A stretch of DNA of 64,000 nucleotides, taken from NCBI GenBank assembly GCA_963786395.1, contig CAWAZD010000017.1, positions 124,001-188,000 on the forward strand, written 5' to 3'. Origin of the DNA: Fen-1301 sp963786395 (GTDB taxonomy: Bacteria > Bacteroidota > Ignavibacteria > Ignavibacteriales > Ignavibacteriaceae). The translations under genes and the position numbers were made by a program. The notes beneath the pieces were generated by a model, which saw only the letters and a program-made list of their open reading frames with translations, did no database searches and had not been told where the DNA came from. Shown here piece by piece: positions 47,461-57,000 of the stretch. Every line of letters begins with the position of its first letter. The stretch's first letter is position 1.

Positions 47461-49473
47461 TTACAGGGCATTTATCTGAGCGTAAATTTGTTCGTCATTG
47501 AAGCCGATTAATTCAACTGATTTAGATGGACAAGTGGCATTACAAGTGCCGCATCCCTGGCATAATCCGGAATTAACATAAGCAACACGTTTTTATTAAT
47601 TTACCTTGTCTATCTTTAATTTCTTTTATTTCTATAGCATTATATGCGCAAACTTTCCTGGCAATAAAAACATCCGTGCGCAGATAGATTCATTTACCTT
47701 TGCAACTATCGGTTCCCTTTCAAGAAAATCAGAACCGAAAAGTACAAGTGATTTAGCTGCTGCTGCTGAAGCCATTGCAACAGATTCGGGTATATCTTTG
47801 GGTGACTGACAAGCACCGGCAAGAAATACTCCTGCGGTACTGATTTCAACCGGACGAAGTTTAGGATGCACTTCCTTATAAAATCCATATTTATCATATG
47901 GTATACCGATGTTTCTGTGCAAGTTTTGAAGCATCAGGTTGGGCTACCATTGCAGTAGCAAGAACAACAAGATCGGCATCAATTGTAACCGGCATTCCCG
48001 CAATTGTATCTTCCCCTTTAACTATATATTTTCCATTCTCTTCATAAATTCTTGAAACACGTCCCCGGATATATTTAACATGATCTTCTTCAATGGCCCT
48101 GCGTACAAATTCATCATACATTTTCCCGCCGGCGCGTATATCCATATAAAATACATATGCTTCGCCATCATGAACTTTATGTTTGTAAAGCATTGCATGT
48201 TTTGCTGTGTACATACAGCAAATTTTACTGCAATATGAAAATCCTTTTGACTCATCTCTTGAGCCGACGCACTGAATAAAAACAATTTTTTTAGGATCAG
48301 TTTTATCCGAAGGTCTTAGAATTTCTCCTGAAGTAGGGCCTGAAGCACTTGCTATTCTTTCAAACTGCAGACCGCTTATTACATCTTTATATTTTCCATA
48401 TCCATATTCACCATATCCTTTATAGATACTTTCTTCCGGTTTTTTATCTATAGTATATAATTTATAACCCGTTGCGACAATTATAGAACCAACTTCTTCA
48501 GTAACAAATGTATCCTGCTGTGTAAAATCAATTGCTTCCCTACCGCAAACTTTTTTACACATTTCGACATTTACCGTTTTGAAATATGTACAGACTGATC
48601 TGTCAATAACAGGTACATTCGGAACTGCCTGAGGGAATGGAACATAAATTGCCGGACGTGTTAGTAGAGTCCTTCATCAAATTCACTGAATGCTTTTTTC
48701 TTAATAGGACATTTTTGAGCACACACTCCGCAACCGGTACAAAGTTCTCTTTCATCGATGATTTGGCTTTTTTTCTGATTGTAACTTTGAAATTCCCGAT
48801 AAACCCTTCAACATTTTCAACTTCGGAATAAGATAAGCAGTTTTATTTTGGGATGCTGATAAACTTCAACCATGCTGCGGTGTTAGAATACATTGAGAAC
48901 AATCAAGAGTAGGAAAAGTTTCTGATAAGCTGACTCATATGCCCGCCGATTGAAGGTTCTTTTTCAACAAGAACTACTTCAAAACCGGCATTAGCAATAT
49001 CAAGCGCGGCTTGAATCCCGGAAATTCCTCCGCCAATTACAAAAGCCCTTTTTGTAACAGGAACTCTAATTGTTGATAGAGGTGTATTAAGTTTTACTTT
49101 TTCAACCGCAAATCTCATCAAGATCAATTGCTTTCTTTGTTGCTAATGGAATATCTTCATGAATCCATGAGCAATGCTCGCGCAAGATTAGCAATTTCGC
49201 ACCATATAAGGATTAATACCGGCATTGTCACATGCTTTCCGAAATGTTTTTTCATGCATATGCGGTGAGCAGGAACCTACAACAACAGCATCAAGACCTT
49301 TTTCTTTGATTGCCTTTTTAATTAAATTCTGCCCGGGATCTGAACACATATATTTATAATCTATTGGAATGAACTACTCCGGGAAATGAAGCGCATGCTT
49401 TTGATACTGCCGGACAGTCAACTGTTCTTCCGATATTCTCACCGCAATGACAAACAAATACTCCTATTTTCAT
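47461..49473 (-). pseudogene. hdrA: HdrA-like flavin subunit of heterodisulfide reductase, heavily frameshifted
   Basis: The start ATG overlaps the hdrB stop (ATGA). Pieced together, the protein reads MKIGVFVCHCGENIGRTVDC, VVVGSCSPHMHEKTFRKACD, the FAD motif AFVIGGGISGIQAALDIANA, DCSQCIL, ELCTGCGVCAQKCPI, AVPNVPVIDRS and VFLAGACQSPKDIPESVAMA. It ends with the 4Fe-4S motif LCQGCGTCNATCPSKS. That is full-length HdrA (about 670 residues), the bifurcating flavin subunit. About a dozen single-base shifts, mainly insertions (near 49359, 49200, 49182, 49117, 48936, 47918 and others), break it. No substitution-derived stop was needed to explain any break. Confidence 0.8.
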
Positions 49474-50363
49474 TTTGCACCCCCTGCTTTAATTTCTTCA
49501 GCTCTCATTTTATCTAATAGAGGTTTCGGATCTATATAATGAGCATCAAAGCCAAGTTTTTTATCATCGATTCCCATTGCTAATCCGATAAGTTGAGATA
49601 AATAAAGAACCGGGATAGTTTTATGTCCCTTAAAATCTTTAATAATATTTAGCTGACGCATATCGAGATTGGAATGACACATAGGACATGCAACAACAAT
49701 TACATCAGCTCCATGTTTTTCAGCATCGTCAATTATTTTCTTGCTTAGTTTTTCCACTATATCTGTATGAGCAATTGAATGAGCAGCTCCGCAGCATTCA
49801 GTTTTGAAATTCCACTCAATAGTTTTACCGCCGGCAGCTTTAACTATAGCTTCCATCGAATCCGGAGATTCCATATCATCAGCAAGAGCAACTTCGACTG
49901 GTCTAACTAACAGGCAGCCGTAATAGCAGGCAACTTTTATTTTACTTATATCAGCCTGTTTCTTCTCTTTTATTTTATCCAGTCCAATCTTATTGAATAT
50001 CTGAATGAGGTTAATGACTTCGAGCCCGTTTAGGACTTTTTCTTCCAGAAGGTCTTCGACTTTCATCCTTACACTTTCGTCAAGTTTAAGTTCTCTTTGT
50101 GAAGAAACAAGCCTGCTATAGCATGCTGCGCAGGGTGCAAGAAGATCCTCAAAACCCTGTTTTTTAGCAAGGAGTAAATTTCTTGCCGGCAGTGCAACTG
50201 AAAGTAAATGAGATGTAACATGTGCTGAAGTAGCACCGCAGCATGACCAATCTTTTAATTCTTCAAGGTCAACTTGTAAAGCAGAAAATACTTCTTTAAG
50301 AGACGTATCAAATTCTTTAGCAGTTCCTGCTGACGAGCAGCCCGGATAATAACCTAATTTCAT
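49470..50363 (-). CDS. hdrB: HdrB-like subunit of heterodisulfide reductase
   Basis: The 297-residue protein has both CCG cysteine domains: YYPGCSSAGTAKEFDTSLKE with WSCCGATSAH, and CYYGCLLVRPVEVAL with FKTECCGAAHSIAHTD. VVACPMCHSNLDMRQ follows. These bind the noncubane cluster that reduces a disulfide (CoM-S-S-CoB in methanogens; probably DsrC or another thiol in bacteria). It overlaps hdrC and hdrA by four bases at each end (ATGA). The frame is intact. Confidence 0.9.
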   Translation of the reverse strand: MKLGYYPGCSSAGTAKEFDTSLKEVFSALQVDLEELKDWSCCGATSAHVTSHLLSVALPARNLLLAKKQGFEDLLAPCAACYSRLVSSQRELKLDESVRMKVEDLLEEKVLNGLEVINLIQIFNKIGLDKIKEKKQADISKIKVACYYGCLLVRPVEVALADDMESPDSMEAIVKAAGGKTIEWNFKTECCGAAHSIAHTDIVEKLSKKIIDDAEKHGADVIVVACPMCHSNLDMRQLNIIKDFKGHKTIPVLYLSQLIGLAMGIDDKKLGFDAHYIDPKPLLDKMRAEEIKAGGAK

Positions 50364-50905
50364 TTCTTTACCTCCCCGGTTTTCTTGAACATGTTCTTTA
50401 TTTGTTTCTTTCCCTTAACAACATGAGGCAGCATACCAAGTTTTCCTTTCAATAAAGTTTTTGGAGCCAGGTCCATATCCTGCAGGAAATCTTTAGATTT
50501 AAGTTTATAGTCTATCAGCATTCCAATTTCATAGGCTCTGCCGAAATTCTTAATTTGATTCAGGAAAGCTTTGTGGAAATCTTCTGATTTCTTATCACCT
50601 GAAACTGCACCATACAACAATGCAAGTTCTCTTACAGCATCCATGAACTTGGCAAGATCGAATTCCTGCGGACACCTGGATGTGCAGGTCTGGCAACCAG
50701 CGCAAAGCCATATTGTTGGCGAAGACATTGCCATTTCATATTCACCAAGCTGGACATATCTTACAATTCTATTCGGAGGAGATTCGGCAAATTCCCTTAC
50801 AGGGCATCCTGCCGAACATTTACCGCATTGGTAGCATATAGCCGGATCCTGGGTCGTGATCGCAACTAATTTTTTCTTGAAGTCTTTTGTATTTAAATTT
50901 TTCAT
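50360..50905 (-). CDS. hdrC: HdrC-like 4Fe-4S subunit of heterodisulfide reductase
   Basis: The protein of about 181 residues has two ferredoxin motifs, AICYQCGKCSAGCPVREF and LCAGCQTCTSRCPQEFDL, as in HdrC, which carries electrons from HdrA to HdrB. Start at 50905 (MKNLNTKDF) is preferred because GAGGCGTCC precedes it; a start at 50935 would add ten residues. It is the first gene of the hdrCBA-flxDCBA unit. Confidence 0.88.
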   Translation of the reverse strand: MKNLNTKDFKKKLVAITTQDPAICYQCGKCSAGCPVREFAESPPNRIVRYVQLGEYEMAMSSPTIWLCAGCQTCTSRCPQEFDLAKFMDAVRELALLYGAVSGDKKSEDFHKAFLNQIKNFGRAYEIGMLIDYKLKSKDFLQDMDLAPKTLLKGKLGMLPHVVKGKKQIKNMFKKTGEVKK

Positions 50906-50935
50906 GGACGCCTCTGGGGGAAAAAGGGATAACAA

Positions 50936-51355
50936 GGAGAGATAATAGAAGTGACAGAATAAATCGAAACCATTAACACTATTTATATGAAAAAGTAAGT
51001 TAAAATTTACATACGAAACTTAAAAGGAAGTAGATAAAATTACAAGTTCAAATCGCTGCCAGCCCTTAAATATTTCATTTTTTTTAGATTTATTTGATAA
51101 TATTCAGTGTTAATTTTTAATTACAGCATGTAAAATATATTCTCACTTATCGTAATTGATTATACAGTTTAAAGCTTAATCTCTTATTGTTGATAAATGT
51201 AATTGAGCTAAATTTGGGATGTATATGTGGAAGGCAATGGATCAAAATAAACGAATTTAGGTTAACATGGATTAAGGGGATCCCCGCTTTCGCGGGGATG
51301 ACAAAACGAGAAAACCTTCGAGGTTTTTAAAACCTCGAAGGTTTAATAAATTAAT
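50936..51355. other. Intergenic gap with a REP hairpin and a terminator
   Basis: The gap between the hdr cluster and the nuclease gene holds a REP-like hairpin at 51276-51303 and the terminator at 51312-51344. A promoter for hdrC must lie in its left part, but no box is distinctive. Confidence 0.4.
51312..51344 (-). terminator. Perfect hairpin terminator downstream of the nuclease gene
   Basis: AAACCTTCGAGGTTTT and AAAACCTCGAAGGTTT form a 16-base stem with almost no loop, 12 bases after the stop of the minus-strand gene. Confidence 0.7.
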
Positions 51356-52760
51356 TTATTTAAGTAAGCTCATTTTCTTTGAGCTATGGAATATTTGTTT
51401 ACCATCAGAAGAATTAACTTGCAATGAACAAATATAAATACCACTGGACAATCCTGAAGCATCAAATCTGATCTCATACGATCCAGCTGATTGCATTTTC
51501 GATATAAGAGTTTTCACTATTTCACCAAGTGAATTGTACACAATAAGTTTTACATTACTTTCAGAAGGAAGTGAATATTTTATTTTTGTATCCGGGTTAA
51601 ATGGATTAGGATAATTCTGTTCGAGATTGAAATTATCCGGGCTTACAAAGTTCACATTAATAATATCTGAGTATGAATAACTGCCATTAAAATCTACTTG
51701 CTTCAGTCTATAATAATATTGCCCGTCAACAGTTATTGAATTATCCTGGCTAGCTGTATTCATTAGGAGAGGTGCTGTTTCCGAACCCATGAACGAATGC
51801 AACAGTATTCCAATTAAATTTATCTGCTGAGCGTTCTACGTTAAATCCTAAATTATTTATTTCGGTTGCCGTATTCCATTTAAGATTTACGCTTCTGCCT
51901 GTTTGATTAGCTGAAAATGAAACTAGTTGTACGGGAGTTGACTGATTTGGACTGCCAGCATCCACCCAGGCAGTATAAATAATATCTGCTGTAGCTTTTG
52001 AAGCATCCTTCATTAACCTAATCATGTCAGCACCTGCTATCTCCCAATATTTAGTAAGATAAGCGGTGCCCTTGTTACTTCCAGCAACTACTTGAGCCAC
52101 ACTGTCTCCATATTGCGCATTTCGTAAATATGTATGATCGAAATAAATAAAATTAAAAACGTAATCGCTTATATTAGAAATATATGAAGCAGTATCGTTT
52201 GTATAAACAATACTTGTCTGATATTGACCTACAAGTGAAGTTTCATATCTTGAATGAATTCCTCCTTTACCAAATAAATCTGTGTCATACATTTCTGTAA
52301 TATGGAATGGTTGATGACCATCTCCAACATAGTGACCAAGATCTGCAGAAAGCTGCATTGCCATAGACCAATTCTTTTTTTGAAACATTCTGCGAAGCGA
52401 ATCTTCCCATGTAATAATTGCCCATGGAACGGTTCCCTGAGAAGTAACCCAAGAAGATCCATGTTTCAATGCACAAGAATCAAAACTCTGGCTTATAAAG
52501 CCGTTAGCGTTAAACTCTGAATAGCTATCAATGTCAATAAAATGTCTGTCACCTTCTGTTGGATCTGTACCCTTTCGGTTATCTGGATCAGAAGCATGAG
52601 CTATTAAGAAAGGGCTCCAGGTTGAAGCCGGCAAACCCATTGAAGTTGGCAATAAATTAAAAAGATTTGTATTTATTATCTTATGCCCTGTTCCTCCCCA
52701 TCCCCCAAATAATAAAAGAAATAGCATTGCAACGGTGGTTGTGGTAAATATTTTCTTCAC
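51356..52760 (-). CDS. S1/P1 nuclease- or phospholipase C-like secreted enzyme with T9SS domain, one frameshift
   Basis: The gene starts at GTG 52760 after GAGGATCTTTC; the following residues KKIFTTTTVAMLFLLLFGGW form a signal peptide. The zinc-site residues of the S1/P1 nuclease and zinc phospholipase C fold are visible: WGGTGHKI, HASDPDNRKG, RHFIDID and ADLGHYVGDGHQPFHITE. A PVQLVSFSANQTGRSVNLKW linker and a T9SS tail (EQNYPNPFNPDTKIKYSL; SGIYICSLQ) follow. The frames change near 51752 (NEYS then QDNSITVDGQYYY), consistent with one extra G. The product is about 467 residues. Codons upstream to 52937 are open but not coding-like. Confidence 0.78.
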
Positions 52761-52953
52761 GAAAGATCCTCTATTAAGTAGTAGTAAAACAAATATAACA
52801 AATAATGAATAATTATCAATTATTGATAGAATATTCAGTTGAAAAATAAGAAAAGAAATTAACAAAACAGCATTATATTTTAGACTTCTAAAATATAAAT
52901 TGTATAGATAGGATTTGGAGACAGGGGACTTATCCACTGTCTCCCGGAAAATA

Positions 52954-53571
52954 TTATATTTTCTTCACTCGTTTGAATATGATATATGAATCATCATATT
53001 TAAGCGGTTTTGTAAACTCACCCTCATTAAGATTAACAAGGTGAAGTCTTATAAAATCAGGATACTGATAGATATCGACATCTCCAAGTTCATACTGATC
53101 TCCCTGCGCCGGTAAAACTGAAAAGTCTTTAGCGATATCCTTAAAACTGCGTCCACTGATTAAATGCCTGTACACGGAATCAGCCTGTTCAGATGTAGGG
53201 CACAGAACAGCGGCAAGGGAAAATATCATAGGCTCTTCAATTCTAACTCTCATTTTCTGATGCACCCAGCATGACGTAGGTTTATCATCAATTTTGAGCG
53301 GAGAATATTGCCAGGTTTTTATTGTTGATGCAGCAATTGCATCCCATTCTTTATTTCCGCTTGTATTCATTAACTTAACTTCTGATACGGAGCCGTCTGC
53401 CAAAATCAGCAGGTCGGCAACAAGTAAATAATCAGGTCTACAAATTGAAGCAGGTATTGCAGGAAAAGGATGTTGCACTAATAAAACCGGAGCATGGTTA
53501 TTAGAAATTTGTTGAACCGATGAACATCCTGAAAGAATTAATAGGCAAACAATAATAACTGAGAGTTTCAT
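52954..53571 (-). CDS. Lipoprotein with TonB C-terminal-like and parvulin-like domains
   Basis: The 205-residue protein has a lipobox (IVCLLILSGCSS, Cys16). Residues about 40-112 resemble a TonB C-terminal domain (YLLVADLLILADGSVSEVKL, NTSGNKEWDAIAASTIKTWQ, YSPLKID). The C-terminal 85 residues resemble a PpiC/parvulin fold (SGRSFKDIAKDFSVLPAQGD, YELGDVDIYQYPDFIRLHLV and NEGEFTKPLKYDDSYIIF). The combination in so short a lipoprotein is unusual. Role unknown; periplasmic chaperone or assembly function is conceivable. Confidence 0.65.
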   Translation of the reverse strand: MKLSVIIVCLLILSGCSSVQQISNNHAPVLLVQHPFPAIPASICRPDYLLVADLLILADGSVSEVKLMNTSGNKEWDAIAASTIKTWQYSPLKIDDKPTSCWVHQKMRVRIEEPMIFSLAAVLCPTSEQADSVYRHLISGRSFKDIAKDFSVLPAQGDQYELGDVDIYQYPDFIRLHLVNLNEGEFTKPLKYDDSYIIFKRVKKI

Positions 53572-53827
53572 AGTCCACCTCCAAAATATTTTTAATTAAA
53601 GGACAGCCTTATAATCTCCCAAAGGGGATAATCATTAATATTTACTAACTGTCCATAAAATGTTAATACTAATTAAATCCAATTTCAACTTAATATTTCA
53701 TCTAACAAAAAATGATCAAAAAGGTAATAAAGGATGTATATTGAATAGAGGGGTACTTTTTTTTGCTAATCTGATTAGGGGAAGCTCTTCATTATTTCAC
53801 AAATAACAACAAGGACAATAGATTTTC

Positions 53828-53871
53828 ACCCTGAAAGTACCCTGAAAGAACCCTTCTTGAATCCTGTAATG
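53828..53871. repeat. Array of four 11-bp degenerate direct repeats (locus 6)
   Basis: Units are ACCCTGAAAGT, ACCCTGAAAGA, ACCCTTCTTGA, ATCCTGTAATG. Immediately beyond (about 53884-53925) similar units appear on the other strand (CCGGAAAGAGT, CCCGAAAATAC, CTGAAAGTA). The array is intergenic. Confidence 0.7.
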
Positions 53872-53962
53872 GCAAGTGTCATACTACTTTCAGGTATTTT
53901 CGGGACTCTTTCCGGAAATAATAATCTATAATCAGTTGGAATTTCACCTTTATTTAATAAAG

Positions 53963-53989
53963 AAACCCCGGGAGTGTAGCCCGGGGTTT
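53963..53989 (-). terminator. Hairpin terminator downstream of the large cohesin/SdrD-like gene
   Basis: AAACCCCGGG and CCCGGGGTTT form a ten-base stem with a seven-base loop; on the minus strand it ends in TTTCTTTATT. A degenerate REP-like sequence lies between it and the gene (54013-54042). Confidence 0.75.
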
Positions 53990-54092
53990 GAATAAAAAGG
54001 AGATTTTTGAAACGGGTTCCCCGCCCTCCGCAGGGATTACCAATTCAATTCTCCTTGTATTTAGTATTAGATTACTTCAATCCTCCTGAAAT

Positions 54093-57000
54093 TTATTTAG
54101 TCAGAATCATTTTTTTTGTCAAATTAACAGAGCTGCCTGTTAGTCTGTATATATAAACTCCACTGGCAAAATGCGAAGCATCAAATGTTATTTTATGAAC
54201 ACCGGGATCCATTGCTCCATTTACTAAGGTTACAACTTTCTGCCCGAGTATATTAAAAATAGTCAGGTTCATATTATCCTTAGTAGGAACTGAGAACTCA
54301 ATAACCGTAGATGGGTTAAAAGGATTAGGGTAATTCTGAGACAATGAGAATTCAGTTGGTAATTGCGGCTGACTGGAACTGGTTGTCCCTAACAGGAACG
54401 CTATATTTTTAACTTCAAAGTTAAATGCTGTAATATTGGAGTTATTTGTTTTTGAAAGCTGGAACCCGATCATGTTAATTTTGGAAGGATCTAATGCTAT
54501 ATGATTCCCTCCAAAACTTTCTTTCAGGTCATTGAAATTCACAGAATAGATTTTATTCTCACCAGTCAGTGTAATATTATAAACATAATAATTATAGTTC
54601 TGAGTATTAGTAAGATTAAACAGAAGTGTTAAAACGCCATTTCCGCTTGCTTCAAATCTAATACTATTATAACCAGTAAGATTATAGGCTGTACCGCTTG
54701 CTGAAAGTGAACGCATAACTGATGTCCAGTCATTTACCTGACCCGTAATGTTAGCGCCACCGGCAAGGATCAAAGAGCCCTCAGGATAATTTGAAATTGA
54801 CTGTTGAGGATATGTGTCTGTTACAAATTTACTCACTGAACTTGTTGGACCAACCACATAAGTATAAGAACCACCGCTTGCAAATGCTTCATCCTTGAAA
54901 CCTGTAGGTTGCGTCATACTAATTTTAGCATCCGAAATTATACCGATTGGGATATTTATAACGGATTCACCCGGATCGACAGTATAGCTTTTAATTGCTG
55001 ATACCTGATCAGCACCCTGTGATGTTCTATAATTAATATTTAAGGAAATACTCCTTGAAGTGCCTTTATTTTCGGTAGTCAATGCAATTTTGCCATCATG
55101 AGTATACTTTAGATTTCTGATATATAGATCAGGGTTCATCTGGTTATTGTTTAAATAAATAAGTACCCCGAAGGAAGTAAATTTATTTAATATATCCTGG
55201 CAGAGCTCAGTTGTAGAACTATATGCGGCAGACCAGACCTGAAAATTATAAACAAATGATGCATTCTGAGGAACTGAATATTCTGCATATGTCCATTTAT
55301 TATCTACAAAATTACCGGTGGGAGTTTCATAGATGCTGAATGAGATTGCATAGTCGTAATTATTAGTTGCCGGGTTATACAATTTCGATGCATAGAACTG
55401 GTGACCATTCACATTAAGGATCTTGATTTCATCTACAATAGATCCGGCAAGCCTGTCGCAAACTGATTTGGTATGTTCATAAATATTCGGAGCAGGAGTA
55501 ATAGTAGAGAAAATGGTAGCAACTCTTCTGGAAGAATTCTGATAGGCTACCTTGTAATCAACAGCATAAGCTGAAACAGCATTTGAAATTCCGAGGATAT
55601 CAAAAGGAGTTGTTTCAACAGCAGTTGATGTAAAAGGACCATTGGAAGGTACAACATCCTGCAAAGTATGAATTGAAGTTATTCCGTTTCCTTTAGGATT
55701 AGATTTAGAAAGGATCGGAGTAGTTTTTCCATAAAGGATATTGAGCTGTCTGTTGAATAAAAGCTGGGCAAGATCTCCCTTTGATTCAACACCACCGGTT
55801 CCGCCGCTGCTGCAAGTATCGGCAAGGTCAAGGTCTGAACTAAACATTGAATAAAGATTTCCGTTCTGATCAAACCCTGAAAAATAAGCCGTATTAAGAA
55901 AATTAGGCGGATTGGAAGTAACAGTGGCAGTAACTGATAATAAACCAGAATCACCCGGGGCAACTGTTCCAACATTCCATACAACGATATTGTTCCCTTT
56001 TGTAGTTTCACCATTCGAAATTCCGCCAGCGCAACTCTTGAATGTTAATCCTTCAGGAAGTGAATCTGTAATGGCAGGTGTTAACAGATTGGCTGTTCCA
56101 GTATTCTTATAAACTATTGAATATGTTACATCTTGTCCGACAGGTTTCATGAAAATACTATTATCATCTAAATTAATGAGAAGTTCAGGAAAAGTCGGAG
56201 GAATAATTGTAAACATTCCGGCATCCCATTTCGTAGCGATGTCGCCGTCGGCAATTGTAAAAATAATTGTCTTTCCGGTTATTGTATCTGCCTTGGAGTT
56301 AATATCAACATTAGTTCCCTGGTCTTTAGGGCTGAAATAGAATCCTGGAGGCGGAACAAACTGAACATAATAACTACCGGGAGCCAGATTTTCAAATATG
56401 TAATTTCCAGTATTGTTAGAAATAGTTGTTGCAACTAAAGCGTTTGAAGACGTAAATAATTTAACAGTAACACCCGAAATACCTGGTTCGCCGAGTTCCT
56501 GGATACCGTTATGGTTGAGATCATTCCATATGAAGTCACCTATTTTGGCATTATTTAATACCTTTGGAATAACACCGGCATCCCACATTGTCTGGTTATC
56601 ACCGGGAGAAAGTGTAAATGTCTGCGTAAATCCTGAATCAGTTATAACTTTTGAATTTAAAGAAGAATTTCCAACTAGAGAATTTGTAAACTTATAAATA
56701 GTATTACCATCAACTAAATAAAATCTAAGGAAATAACTTCCGGGTGTAATATTTGTGAAAGAATAATGCCCGCTTGTATCTGTCAAAGTCCATGCAACAC
56801 CCGAACTATCAGATGCTTTAAATAATTTAATTGTAACGTATGCTAATCCTGGTTCGCCTGCATCCTGCAGACCATTCATATTAACATCACGCCATACAAA
56901 ATCACCCAATGAAGCTGTCGCAGGAGGAATGGCTGCATTTACAACTCCATTAACATATGTTATGCTTAGAGTATTGGCACCGGTATCAGCAATTGAACAG

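Noticed and set aside
51040..51062. GTTCAAATC-containing segment resembling a tRNA T-arm
   Set aside because: No acceptor or anticodon stem can be formed around it.
52761..52937. Upstream extension of the nuclease reading frame
   Set aside because: The added residues precede a clear GTG start with GAGGATC upstream and a signal peptide; the extension looks non-coding.
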